Below, one piece after another: positions 13,504 to 20,341 of a DNA stretch of 23,128 bases (positions within the stretch are counted from its first letter, which is position 1; every line of letters begins with the position of its first letter). A model generated the notes under the pieces. The model searched no databases and was not told where the DNA came from. It saw only the letters and a program-made list of their open reading frames with translations. The stretch comes from a virus. The DNA lies in IMG/VR virus record IMGVR_UViG_3300041432_000025, positions 1 to 23,128 of that record; one strand, given 5' to 3'. A program made the translations under genes and the position numbers.

Positions 13504-15668
13504 TTTCCCAGCGCTTCCGCCGCCGTCCGCCGCGCCCCCGCCTCCGCCCGGTGCCCATCCAGGCACTCCTCCACAAACCCCGCCATCACCCGTTGCTGCT
13601 TCTCGCAATCCCCCAGATGGTTATTCTTCGTCCGCGACGTCCACACCCGGCGCCCATCCTTCTCCACCTGCGTTTCGTCCGTCAGATGCGCCTTATAGTG
13701 CGCATCGCAATTCACCGGCAGCCACCAGAACACCGGCCCCGCCACACTCGCCCCGTCCTTGATGCAGTCATAGTAAAGGTTGCAAGCGAAGTAATCCGAC
13801 CAAAACCAAACCAGGTCCAGCCGATCGTCCATAATCGGCGACAGCCGCACCGTATTGCCCCGCGTCTTGCTCGCATCACCGCCCTTCGACGGGCTGAACA
13901 CCGCGCTGTTGCTCATGCAAAACGCATACACATTCTTGTTGTCCTGCGCCTCGAACCCCGAGTCCACCAGCCCCGACGTGATCACATATTCACGCACCGT
14001 CCCATCCTCCCGCGTGAACGTGAACTGACGCAGCCGCCCCGCCGCATCCGCGCGCAGCCCGCATATCTCCAACAACTGCTCCCAGCTCACCGCCTCCCCC
14101 CAGTCCACCAGCGCCGACCACGTCGGCCAATCCGGGTTATCCCACAGAATCCCCCATGCCCGAATCACGAACCAGAACTGCATGCCCTGCACGTCAATCG
14201 TGATCGTCAGAATTTCCGCCTCGATCGGAATTTGCCCCTGCACATATCGCATCGGCGTCCGCGCCACCACCCGGTCGATATCCTCCTCCTTGATCACCGT
14301 CCCCAGCCGGATAAACGGCAGCCCCAGCGTGAAATTATAGAACTTGATCATCGCCCCCAGGTTCCCCTTCGCCTCGATGAACTCCTTCGCGATCATCCCC
14401 CAATACTCGAACGGGTTCTTCGCAGCCCACACGTGGAACGAAAGCTTGTCCCGCGCCGCGCCAGGGTTGTGCGAGACCCACCAATACCGATCCAGCATCC
14501 AGCCCAGGTGCGTAAACTCGATATCCTTCTTGCAGTGCGCGCACTCGTAAGTCGTATCCGCCTCCACCGCGTCCATGTCATAGCCCACCTTCACTGGCTC
14601 CGTTTGCGTCGGGTCATCCAGCCGCGGTCGTTCCCCATAAATGGCAAACTGCGAAAACTTGAATTGCCCCGTCTTCTCCTCCCGCCAATGCTCCCGCGCG
14701 GGCAGCGATCCCCTCTTACTCCCTTTCGTCCGGATCAACTGCAATCGCTTATTGAACGGGACAAGTTTTTGCTCGATGAAAAAACTGAACCGCTGCCATC
14801 CGCGCAGCGTTGGTTCATAACTCAATGGCGACCGCCCCGGCTCCACGTCCTCATTCGATGGAGCTACCCAAGGCTCCGCCGGCGCCTTACTTTTACGGCT
14901 CCTCTCAGACTGCGCCGCCGAATACGCCGAACAATACGGACACGGAAAATAACAGTAATGCTGCGATCTCCGCAAAAAATCCTGCCACGTCGGGGACAAC
15001 TCCCCTCCCTCACCAGGCGTCGAGCTATCGATCACCAGCCGCGACTTCGCGAACAACTTCGTCCGCGCCACAATCTTGTCATAACTCGCCGCGTCCCGAT
15101 CAATGCTCGCCCGGCACCGATCCCTCTCGTTGATTACCGCCAGCTCCGCGTTGAACCCGTGTAAGTCAGCCTCCGCGCCCGAGGCCACGATCCGCAGCCG
15201 CTTCCCGCGAAATGCCTTTGCCAGCGTCGTCCACGCCTTCCGCGAAATGATAGCCAGGTCCCGCACCGGCCGGCATTGCAGCAGGTACTCCTCCAGTTCC
15301 GATCGCACCAGATTCACCGCGCTCTTCCGCGTCGGATCCAGCCACACCACGTCCCCGAACCGCTCCCCCAGCCAATACAACACCATGCAAATTGAAAACA
15401 GCGTCTTCCCCACCCGCGCCGACGCCACCACCGTGATGAAATGCACCCCGCGCCTCTGCGCCAGGTCATAGATCCCGCGGAAGATCGGCACCCGTCCCGT
15501 CCGCAGGCTCCCCGTGCATGGACCCCCCGCCTCCTCCGGGATCACCACCCATCGGTCCAGCCACTTCCACAACCGCGTCCGCGGCCGAGGCCGGATCGTC
15601 GCCCGGATAATCGCCTTCAGCCAATCCACAGCCACAAGCGATTTACGATTCGGGATCACCCTTCCCAC
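13500..15668 (-). CDS. Terminase large subunit, GpA family
   Basis: A GTG start (others possible nearby) gives 722 residues, close to the GpA-family size. The ATPase domain has the Walker A-like ASARVGKT (82-89), a Walker B-type segment AVINERDR (177-184) and a coupling motif DSSTPGE (214-220). Zinc-ribbon Cys pairs are CPYC (243-246) and CAHC (376-379), split by about 130 residues, which is more than usual. The C-terminal nuclease has TIDVQ (Asp492) and LVDSG (Asp569). The protein cuts concatemers and drives DNA into the prohead with the portal and small terminase. Asn180 replaces the Asp that normally precedes the catalytic Glu. The stop is followed by a coupled small ORF and a terminator. 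Confidence 0.93.
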   Translation of the reverse strand: MGRVIPNRKSLVAVDWLKAIIRATIRPRPRTRLWKWLDRWVVIPEEAGGPCTGSLRTGRVPIFRGIYDLAQRRGVHFITVVASARVGKTLFSICMVLYWLGERFGDVVWLDPTRKSAVNLVRSELEEYLLQCRPVRDLAIISRKAWTTLAKAFRGKRLRIVASGAEADLHGFNAELAVINERDRCRASIDRDAASYDKIVARTKLFAKSRLVIDSSTPGEGGELSPTWQDFLRRSQHYCYFPCPYCSAYSAAQSERSRKSKAPAEPWVAPSNEDVEPGRSPLSYEPTLRGWQRFSFFIEQKLVPFNKRLQLIRTKGSKRGSLPAREHWREEKTGQFKFSQFAIYGERPRLDDPTQTEPVKVGYDMDAVEADTTYECAHCKKDIEFTHLGWMLDRYWWVSHNPGAARDKLSFHVWAAKNPFEYWGMIAKEFIEAKGNLGAMIKFYNFTLGLPFIRLGTVIKEEDIDRVVARTPMRYVQGQIPIEAEILTITIDVQGMQFWFVIRAWGILWDNPDWPTWSALVDWGEAVSWEQLLEICGLRADAAGRLRQFTFTREDGTVREYVITSGLVDSGFEAQDNKNVYAFCMSNSAVFSPSKGGDASKTRGNTVRLSPIMDDRLDLVWFWSDYFACNLYYDCIKDGASVAGPVFWWLPVNCDAHYKAHLTDETQVEKDGRRVWTSRTKNNHLGDCEKQQRVMAGFVEECLDGHRAEAGARRTAAEALGK

Positions 15669-15700
15669 CGCGTGTCGCCCCGCCGAATGACATCCTTGTC

Positions 15701-15744
15701 CCGGCGTAGCCCCGTCCCGCCACTGCGGGACGGGACGAAGCCGG
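15701..15744. repeat. CCGGC-arm repeat with nested 10-bp hairpin between divergent genes
   Basis: Arms CCGGCGTAG and CGAAGCCGG enclose CCCGTCCCGC / GCGGGACGGG (15711-15720 and 15725-15734, 4-nt loop CACT). It lies between the divergent starts of the large terminase and the 79-aa plus-strand gene. A shorter version of the same nested hairpin is at 21181-21214. Confidence 0.8.
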
Positions 15745-15776
15745 AAGCGCCGCCAAATCCCAAATCCGAAATCGCC

Positions 15777-16016
15777 ATGCTCGCCAAATTAAAAGCCTGG
15801 TTGCAAAAACGCCGCCACCGCTGCCGTGTCTTCGAGCAACTCGACGTGCTCCAGGTCACCGAATCCTACAACCCGGCCCGCATCATCAGGGAGAGCCAGG
15901 AAGCCCGCGGCGTCATCGAGCGCCACACCCTCTGGCGCTCCCGCTGCGTTGAATGCCGCGGCCTCTCCCTCCAGACCGAGACCAGCGAAGGATACAAATC
16001 CGGAGAGTTAGCTTGA
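15777..16016 (+). CDS. Hypothetical 79-aa protein, first of three plus-strand genes
   Basis: The ATG at 15777 gives 79 residues. The protein is basic at the start (MLAKLKAWLQKRRHRCRVFE), helical in the middle (QLDVLQVTESYNPARIIRESQEARG) and ends with a Cys pair (RSRCVECRGLS) and a polar tail. The two Cys (C-x-x-C) could bind a metal with partners not visible. It runs against the phage transcription direction, between the two terminase genes. No Shine-Dalgarno is seen. A GGAAGCGCCGCC sequence 22 nt before the ATG weakly resembles the leader motif described in findings. Function unknown. Confidence 0.6.
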   Translation: MLAKLKAWLQKRRHRCRVFEQLDVLQVTESYNPARIIRESQEARGVIERHTLWRSRCVECRGLSLQTETSEGYKSGELA

Positions 16017-16042
16017 ACCGCTAATCCGGTGTAACCTGCCGG

Positions 16043-16213
16043 ATGTACCCCGAAGCACTCACGATAACCCTCGAACAGGCTCGCCTTTCATTTGCCCAAT
16101 GGTGGGCCGATTTCCAAAGCGATCCTTCAAAATTCACAACCGTGCCGGATTTGGAAGGCAAGGATTCGTCCGAAATTTTCTTTGGATACGCCACGAGATT
16201 TGGAGCCGCATAA
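16043..16213 (+). CDS. Hypothetical 56-aa protein coupled to the SEC-C gene
   Basis: ATG at 16043, stop TAA at 16211-16213 which overlaps the next start (TAATG). The 56-residue protein (MYPEALTITLEQARLSFAQW...) has an amphipathic helix with WWADF and an acidic end (DLEGKDSSEIFFGYA), giving a small soluble protein. The coupled SEC-C gene and sequence composition (less GC-rich than the phage genes) suggest both came together as one cargo unit. No family is recognised. Confidence 0.62.
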   Translation: MYPEALTITLEQARLSFAQWWADFQSDPSKFTTVPDLEGKDSSEIFFGYATRFGAA

Positions 16214-16428
16214 TGAACACCGCGACCGGCGATATCGCCTACCTCGAACACTTCCAGCGCACCTTGTCTCCCGAGATGCTAAAAGGCGTCGTCGTGATCG
16301 ATCGGCTCAATCTCAGCCCCTTCCACCAGCGCCAGCTCGAGCAAACCGGCCAAACCAAGGTCGCCCGAAATTCCCCGTGCCCATGCGGCAGCGGCCGCAA
16401 ATTCAAGCTCTGCTGTTTTCGCCCGTAA
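16213..16428 (+). CDS. SEC-C metal-binding motif protein (71 aa)
   Basis: The ATG at 16213 overlaps the previous stop (TAATG). Residues 1-45 are helical (DIAYLEHFQRTLSPEMLKGV and NLSPFHQRQLEQTG). The C-terminus has the complete SEC-C signature, RNSPCPCGSGRKFKLCC, which in SecA and many small proteins binds a zinc ion through C-x-C...C-C and mediates protein or ribosome contacts. It is a very short SEC-C protein. It runs opposite to the phage operons and its 3' end overlaps the small terminase end by 26 nt. Role in the phage is unknown; a host-derived cargo gene is possible. Confidence 0.85.
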   Translation: MNTATGDIAYLEHFQRTLSPEMLKGVVVIDRLNLSPFHQRQLEQTGQTKVARNSPCPCGSGRKFKLCCFRP

Positions 16429-17536
16429 CTTTTTTCCGTGATTTCCGAACTGATCCTTGTTTACCGCGAGAGCGAGGACCTCGGCCGGCCCTGGCGCCAT
16501 TCTCTTTCGGTAATGCGCCCTCACGCGACCCCGGATCAACTGGCCGCGGCGGTGCGGGAGCTTCGCGAGGCAGTCGCGCGGCAGCCGGCAGTGCCGCCGC
16601 ATCTGGAGACCCTGCCTGATCATCATCTGCCGTGCATTCCGTCTCTGGGTTCGCGCGCATCGCGTCCTGAATAACCCTCCGCCCGATCCGCGCCAGCGTG
16701 AGCCGGACGAGCTGCTCCACCAATCGCAGCAGCGCCTCGCGATCCTGCCCATCAAAACTCACCAGGGCGAACAACCGTTCAGTCTCCTCGTCCCATTCCT
16801 CCCCGTCCCTTGGCCCGGCGAAGCCAGGCGAAGACGGCTCATCGATATATGACGTCGAGTGCAGGTCCGCGATCACCGCGTCCATCTCATCCCTCAACTT
16901 CTCCTCCGCCACCGACTCCTCCCGGATCCCCACCAGGAACCGCGCCGCCCGCGCTGGGAATTGCGACAGCTTCGTCTGGATCGCCGCGAACGTCGCCCCC
17001 AGCGGCACCTCCAGGTCCGCCGCCACCAGCATCCTCCCCTCCAGATGGTCGATATCGATATCCAGCTTCCTCACAATCCTCATCTCACGCTGCACCTTCC
17101 AGTCCCGTAGATTCTTCGGCGCCCCCGGGTCAACGCCGGCGCCGTCCTCGCCCTCCCTTGATCCGGCGTAGTCCAACGAAGCCGATTCATCAGACCCCGC
17201 GAGTCCATGAGTCACCATCGCCACCTTCCAGGCCGCCACATCATGCCGTCCATCCGCCCGAGGCCTCGGCAACGCCCCCGCCAGGTCCTGGCGCTCCCGC
17301 CATTTCAAAATGCTGCGCCGGCTAACCCCCAGGAGTTGCCCCAGTTCATCCCACGTCGAAGCGTAGTTTACAGACGTTTGTAAACCCGCGCCCGCCGCCG
17401 CCGTACTGCTCGAATGCGCAGCATCCAGCATCCGCCTTTCATCCCGCGTCAGCGTCTTCCCGGCATTCAGCTTGCGGATGCAATTCGCCAGTTCCTTCGT
17501 CCGCAGTTTCTCGATATCTTCGGGGGACAGCGTCAC
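16403..17536 (-). CDS. Putative terminase small subunit
   Basis: A GTG start gives 377 residues. Residues 60-100 carry a helix-turn-helix (WDELGQLLGVSRRSILKWRERQ followed by LPRPRADGRHDVAAW), matching Nu1-type DNA-binding modules that recognise the packaging site. A helical body (130-300) includes NLRDWKVQREMRIVRKLDID and a long amphipathic region. The C-terminal 80 residues are Pro/Arg/Lys-rich, low complexity, and overlap antisense to the SEC-C gene. The order small then large terminase supports the role. A dispersed palindrome lies inside the coding sequence (17366-17385) and encodes LQTSVN; two CCGGC-arm-like sequences also fall within the gene. It is long for a small terminase subunit (usually 150-200). 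Confidence 0.7.
   Translation of the reverse strand: MTLSPEDIEKLRTKELANCIRKLNAGKTLTRDERRMLDAAHSSSTAAAGAGLQTSVNYASTWDELGQLLGVSRRSILKWRERQDLAGALPRPRADGRHDVAAWKVAMVTHGLAGSDESASLDYAGSREGEDGAGVDPGAPKNLRDWKVQREMRIVRKLDIDIDHLEGRMLVAADLEVPLGATFAAIQTKLSQFPARAARFLVGIREESVAEEKLRDEMDAVIADLHSTSYIDEPSSPGFAGPRDGEEWDEETERLFALVSFDGQDREALLRLVEQLVRLTLARIGRRVIQDAMRANPETECTADDDQAGSPDAAALPAAARLPREAPAPPRPVDPGSREGALPKENGARAGRGPRSRGKQGSVRKSRKKVTGENSRA
17366..17385. repeat. TTACAAACG-type palindrome within the small terminase gene
   Basis: GTTTACAGACGTTTGTAAAC is a 20-bp inverted repeat with one mismatched pair. It belongs to the same family as 1399-1416, 7645-7660 and 11088-11103 but lies inside coding DNA. Confidence 0.8.
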
Positions 17537-17551
17537 CCCCGAGGCAGCGCG

Positions 17552-17743
17552 TCAATCGCCCGGAGGCTCCGTTGCCGCCAGCAATCCGTGCAACGCCAGG
17601 CCGCGCGGCGATTGCCGCCCCTGCTCCCATTGCTGGAGCGTGCGCTCGGAAATGGAAAGACGCTCCGCCGCCTTCCGCTGCGTGAGACTATTGCGCTGGC
17701 GCCACCGTTTCAGGCGGTCGGATATGTTCTGCGATCCAGCCAT
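17552..17743 (-). CDS. XRE-type helix-turn-helix protein
   Basis: An ATG at 17743 (or 17755) gives 63-67 residues. The HTH region is typical: RLKRWRQRNSLTQRKAAERL, then SISERTLQQWEQGRQSPRG, with the conserved turn and the W-E-Q-G-R-x-S-P ending of Cro/C1-type DNA-binding domains. A short C-terminal tail ends in the acidic PPGD. The start overlaps the preceding DUF2442 gene by 56 nt, so expression is coupled. It may repress its own cassette through the palindrome at 18340-18358, or act as the antitoxin. It has no dimerisation domain, so it would act as a small regulator. Confidence 0.85.
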   Translation of the reverse strand: MAGSQNISDRLKRWRQRNSLTQRKAAERLSISERTLQQWEQGRQSPRGLALHGLLAATEPPGD

Positions 17744-18017
17744 CGGTTTCGCCATAATCCATGAAGCGGCCGGCCTCGCACCAGGCGCGCAGTGCGCCGG
17801 GGGACAGGTCCAGATCGTCCGGCCAGAGAGCAGCCCCGTGGGCCACCGTGACCTGATTGAAGGATGCTTCGTCGCGCAGCCGCTCGAAGATGGGACCGCA
17901 ATCCAGCAGCGGAGTCAGATCGACCTCGCCGGTCCATCCATCCTGGAAGGTAACGCGGACCCGGCGGCCGCCGATGGCCTCGATGGCCGTGACCCTTTCG
18001 GTGAAATATCTGTTCAT
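17688..18017 (-). CDS. DUF2442-domain protein
   Basis: The ATG at 18017 gives 109 residues. The pattern VTAIEAIGGRRVRVTFQDGW, then TGEVDLTPLL, then IFERLRDEASFNQVTVAHGAALWPDDLDLSPGALRAW is characteristic of the DUF2442 family (beta sheet with a DL..LL segment and an ending G-x-x-x-W-P-x-D-x-D-L-x-P). These proteins are often paired with DUF4160 or fused to helix-turn-helix domains and are thought to be antitoxin- or regulator-like. Here it follows a DUF4160 gene by 5 nt and overlaps an XRE gene, in one operon. Activity has not been shown in the sequence. Confidence 0.85.
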   Translation of the reverse strand: MNRYFTERVTAIEAIGGRRVRVTFQDGWTGEVDLTPLLDCGPIFERLRDEASFNQVTVAHGAALWPDDLDLSPGALRAWCEAGRFMDYGETDGWIAEHIRPPETVAPAQ

Positions 18018-18022
18018 GGCTT

Positions 18023-18289
18023 TTAGCGGAGGGGTTCGATTTTGTTTGGCTTGCGACCGGCTTGGACCGCATCCCAAGCCGCCTTAATTTCCGGGCGATG
18101 CTGGAATGCCCATTCGATCACGAGAGCCAGGGGCCGGTTGCTCATTTGCCCCGCCACCACCCGAAGCGTGCCGATTTCGACGGATACCTCCTCGTTGCCA
18201 TAGATGGCGTGGAAGTGGGCGACGTGGCGCGAATCTTCGCGCGTCCGAAGAATAATATCGATTCCGAAGAAGCTGCTGAGTTTTGGCAT
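18023..18289 (-). CDS. DUF4160-domain protein
   Basis: The 88-residue protein has the DUF4160 pattern: MPKLSSFFGIDIILRTRED, then HVAHFHAIYGNEEVSVEIG, then TLRVVAGQMSNRPLALVIEW with a C-terminal W-x-A and IEPL. The HFHA(x)YG segment and the L-x-V-x-x-G strand are typical. Proteins of this family commonly sit next to DUF2442 genes in predicted toxin-antitoxin-like pairs. The start is preceded by the leader motif GGAAGAGCGAACC 22 nt upstream and by a promoter-operator. It may be the toxin of the cassette; no catalytic residues can be pointed to with certainty. Confidence 0.85.
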   Translation of the reverse strand: MPKLSSFFGIDIILRTREDSRHVAHFHAIYGNEEVSVEIGTLRVVAGQMSNRPLALVIEWAFQHRPEIKAAWDAVQAGRKPNKIEPLR

Positions 18290-18311
18290 TTGGTCTTTTG
18301 CGGGTTTGGTC

Positions 18312-18324
18312 GGTTCGCTCTTCC
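18312..18324 (-). promoter_or_regulatory. Leader motif GGAAGAGCGAACC before the DUF4160 gene
   Basis: GGAAGAGCGAACC lies 22 nt before the ATG. The same motif with one change (GGAAGAGCCAACC) lies 24 nt before the starts at 20184 and 21134. If the promoter at 18333-18361 is right, the motif would be at the very 5' end of this mRNA. Confidence 0.7.
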
Positions 18325-18332
18325 GTTTACAA

Positions 18333-18361
18333 GGTAGAAACTACGTGATTCACGTAGTCAA
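18333..18361 (-). promoter_or_regulatory. Promoter of the DUF4160-DUF2442-XRE cassette
   Basis: In transcript sense TTGACT (18361-18356) is followed after 17 bp by TCTACC (18338-18333). The -35 matches the consensus at five of six positions; the -10 is weak. The spacer is almost entirely a perfect palindrome, which suggests repression by a protein bound between the two boxes. Confidence 0.55.
18340..18358. promoter_or_regulatory. 19-bp palindromic operator
   Basis: ACTACGTGATTCACGTAGT has perfect 9-bp arms with one central base and lies within the spacer of the predicted promoter. The nearby XRE gene is a good candidate for the repressor. No second copy was found in the window. Confidence 0.75.
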
Positions 18362-18405
18362 CGCAAGAACTTTCTGCAATTATTTTTTGAGCCGGCAGTC
18401 GCGGC

Positions 18406-18966
18406 CTAGAACTCCATTTCCATCTGGTGATCCGTCCGGATTTCCCGTGCCCTGGCCTCGTAAGGGTCGTTTCCCGCCGTTTCGTTCGCGAGCTCGGCCC
18501 CGACTGCCCAGAAGTGCTTCCACCCCCTCTTGAGCGTCCTCCCTCGCGCCGTGTGCCTATCCAGCGCGAAATCCGGAATCTCCCTCCCCTCACGATTCCC
18601 CTCGTACATCACCACCAGCGCGTGATCCACCATCCGGCTCTTCCGGGCGCCAGCCAGGAACAGAACCGCGTGGACGAGGAAAAGCCGCTCCGGCGAATGA
18701 AGGGTATCCTTCTTCTTCCGCTGATCCACCCAGCTTTGGTAAAGCGCCTGCACCGTCGCCGGGCCCAACGGCTCCCCCAGCCCCACGTCCTCGCTCGCGA
18801 TGATCCTGAGCCGTTTGAAAACGTACTCCCCGAAATTCGCCAGATCGAGTTCCGTCGCCCAGAACAGCGCCTCCTCGGCGAGGCCGCGGCGGATGCACTT
18901 CTGCATCGCGCTCGCGACCTCGCCAACCTTATAGCCGCCCGGCGTAATGGTCTCCGCGAACGTCAC
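18406..18966 (-). CDS. RarA/MgsA C-terminal-type protein, free-standing
   Basis: This 186-residue protein resembles the C-terminal domain of the replication-associated ATPase RarA (MgsA) without its ATPase part. Key segments: GGYKVGEVASAMQKCIRRGL (11-29), EEALFWATEL, FKRLRIIASEDVGLGEP (50-66), then PERLFLVHAVLFLAGARKSR and DHALVVMYEG and a PDFALDRHTARGR segment. In RarA these helices form the tetramerisation and clamp-loader-like collar. The ATG overlaps the stop of the preceding AAA+ gene (ATGA), so the two may be translated together and act as a split RarA or clamp-loader pair. Such stand-alone proteins occur in other phages. Confidence 0.75.
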   Translation of the reverse strand: MTFAETITPGGYKVGEVASAMQKCIRRGLAEEALFWATELDLANFGEYVFKRLRIIASEDVGLGEPLGPATVQALYQSWVDQRKKKDTLHSPERLFLVHAVLFLAGARKSRMVDHALVVMYEGNREGREIPDFALDRHTARGRTLKRGWKHFWAVGAELANETAGNDPYEARAREIRTDHQMEMEF

Positions 18967-19622
18967 GCTGCCTCGCTTTCAGCGCCGCGCTCGTGCCGGC
19001 GTAGCGTCAGCGAAGCCGCAGCGAAGGCCTCGGCATCCTCGACGCAGGCCCGCATGTTCACTCCCTCGCTCGCAAGGCACCCGTCCGGCACCGCGCCCTG
19101 GGCAATCGCCAGTGCAGCCCCGACCGGTACCCGAAACTGCTTGCGCAGATAATGCCGCGCATCCTGGATGCTCGGGGCGTCCACGCGCAGCGTCTTGAAC
19201 CGCGTCTCCAGCCGCCCCTTCGACTCCGCCCGCAGTCGCCCGTAGTTATTCGTCGTCGCCAGCACCATCATCCCCGCCGGCAGATAGTCCAGGTAAGTCA
19301 GAAGCTCCGCTCGGGCGCTCGAACTCGACTCGTCGAGTTCGTCGATCCGCTTCACCGTCCGCGCGGAGAAGAGATTGCCGCAGCCTGCCCGATCCCTCCA
19401 CTCCCTCACCAGGTCAATGCCCAGCGACTGCCCATTGACCCGCTCGATCGCAAACGGCGAGCCCGTCATTTCCAGCGCCAGCAAATCGAGCAGATGGGAT
19501 TTCCCCACGCCCGGATCGCCATGCAGCAGGATGGCCACGCTTTGATGCCGCGTCGCCAGCGCCCGCGCCGTCTCCAATACGGAGACGGCGGGCCCAACCA
19601 ATGGAAGGTCGAGGCGGATCAT
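18963..19622 (-). CDS. AAA+ ATPase
   Basis: The ATG at 19622 overlaps the previous stop (ATGA) and gives 219 residues; a longer upstream extension was rejected because it covers another gene. Motifs: Walker A HGDPGVGKS (34-42), Walker B-type VKRIDELDE (90-98), sensor 1 LATTNN (121-126) and a likely Arg-finger region KGRLETRFKTLR. A short lid follows. This is a compact RFC/DnaC-like AAA+ module with no DNA-binding domain. Coupled SymE-like and RarA-C-type neighbours suggest one complex. The 3' end includes an intruding CCGGC-arm repeat (18996-19018). A role in DNA replication or repair is inferred. Confidence 0.85.
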   Translation of the reverse strand: MIRLDLPLVGPAVSVLETARALATRHQSVAILLHGDPGVGKSHLLDLLALEMTGSPFAIERVNGQSLGIDLVREWRDRAGCGNLFSARTVKRIDELDESSSSARAELLTYLDYLPAGMMVLATTNNYGRLRAESKGRLETRFKTLRVDAPSIQDARHYLRKQFRVPVGAALAIAQGAVPDGCLASEGVNMRACVEDAEAFAAASLTLRRHERGAESEAA

Positions 19623-19789
19623 AACGGTCGAATGGTGATGCTCCCTGGTTCGACGACCACCTGCACCCGGCTCCCGGTCGGGAAACCAGCCTCGTGCAGC
19701 CATTTCCCCGAGAGCCGGAGAAATGGCACGATGGAAAAGCTCCACCGGTTGCGCCTGAACAATCCTGATATGGTCGCGTGCCGGCTCAT
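19619..19789 (-). CDS. SymE/AbrB-fold small protein (56 aa)
   Basis: This 56-residue gene overlaps the AAA+ start (ATGA). The end matches the SymE-like pattern: VPFLRLSGKWLHEAGFPTGS, then RVQVVVEPGSITIRPL, i.e. L-x-L-x-G-x-W-L-x-x-A-G-F-x-x-G-x-x-V-x-V-x-V-x-x-G-x-I-x-I. SymE is an AbrB-superfamily protein; some members are toxins (RNA-targeting in E. coli), others are likely DNA-binding regulators. The N-terminus is basic (RHATISGLFRRNRW). Coupling to an ATPase gene is unlike the classical SymE-SymR arrangement, so a regulatory or structural role in the AAA+ complex is possible. Confidence 0.75.
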   Translation of the reverse strand: MSRHATISGLFRRNRWSFSIVPFLRLSGKWLHEAGFPTGSRVQVVVEPGSITIRPL

Positions 19790-19791
19790 GG

Positions 19792-20184
19792 CTATGCCGC
19801 CTCCCGGCTCGCGCTCGCCAGCGCAATGATGTTCGCCCTAGTCGACGTGGCCACCGGCGCCGGCGTTTTGATAGTGCGAGTCTTACTATCATCCGCCGCG
19901 CGGGCATTCTTGGGGTCTAACTGGGCCCCAATTAGGACCATCGCCGCGAACGCCAGTTCCTCAGGCCCGCGGAATATCTCCCGCGCAGCCGCGTTCCACG
20001 GCACGACCGACTTGCTCACCGCGCCGAATCGGAACCGGTAATCCCCGGTCTTTTTGCATACATACACTTCCCCGGCCGCCCATGCGTCGAACGCCGGTTT
20101 CAATTCCTGATACCGGGCCCCGGCGCGCACGATCCTATTGACCTTACCCAGCCCGAGACTACGGATTCTGCTGATTGGTTTCAT
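19792..20184 (-). CDS. Hypothetical basic protein (130 aa)
   Basis: The ATG at 20184 gives 130 residues. The protein starts with a basic helix (MKPISRIRSLGLGKVNRIVR), has a central EVYVCKKTGDYRFRFGAVSK strand segment, an acidic/helical part (GPEELAFAAMVLIGAQL) and a Thr/Ala-rich tail. No family recognised. It is the first gene after a 157-nt gap that carries the leader motif (20209-20221) 24 nt before its start, so it probably heads the SymE-AAA-RarA transcription unit. Two nt separate it from the SymE-like gene. Confidence 0.7.
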   Translation of the reverse strand: MKPISRIRSLGLGKVNRIVRAGARYQELKPAFDAWAAGEVYVCKKTGDYRFRFGAVSKSVVPWNAAAREIFRGPEELAFAAMVLIGAQLDPKNARAADDSKTRTIKTPAPVATSTRANIIALASASREAA

Positions 20185-20208
20185 TCTATTGACGCCCGTT
20201 TTTGGTGG

Positions 20209-20221
20209 GGTTGGCTCTTCC
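20209..20221 (-). promoter_or_regulatory. Leader motif GGAAGAGCCAACC before the 130-aa gene
   Basis: GGAAGAGCCAACC lies 24 nt before the ATG at 20184, in a 157-nt gap (20185-20341). Upstream is a short inverted repeat (ATCTCC / GGAGAT), which could be part of a control region. A -10 or -35 box is not convincing. Confidence 0.65.
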
Positions 20222-20341
20222 CGTTTTTGGTTTTGCGTCCGATGATCTCCGTCGAACGAAAGGAGATTCGCCGTCGCCAGTCCTGACGTCGCGCTAATCC
20301 AATCGGACGATCACTTTTCCCTCGCCTGGCAAGGCCGCTGC

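Noticed and set aside
18963-19907. A longer 314-residue version of the AAA+ protein
   Set aside because: The extra N-terminus covers the SymE-like gene in another frame; the ATG at 19622 overlaps that gene's stop as ATGA, matching the other junctions.
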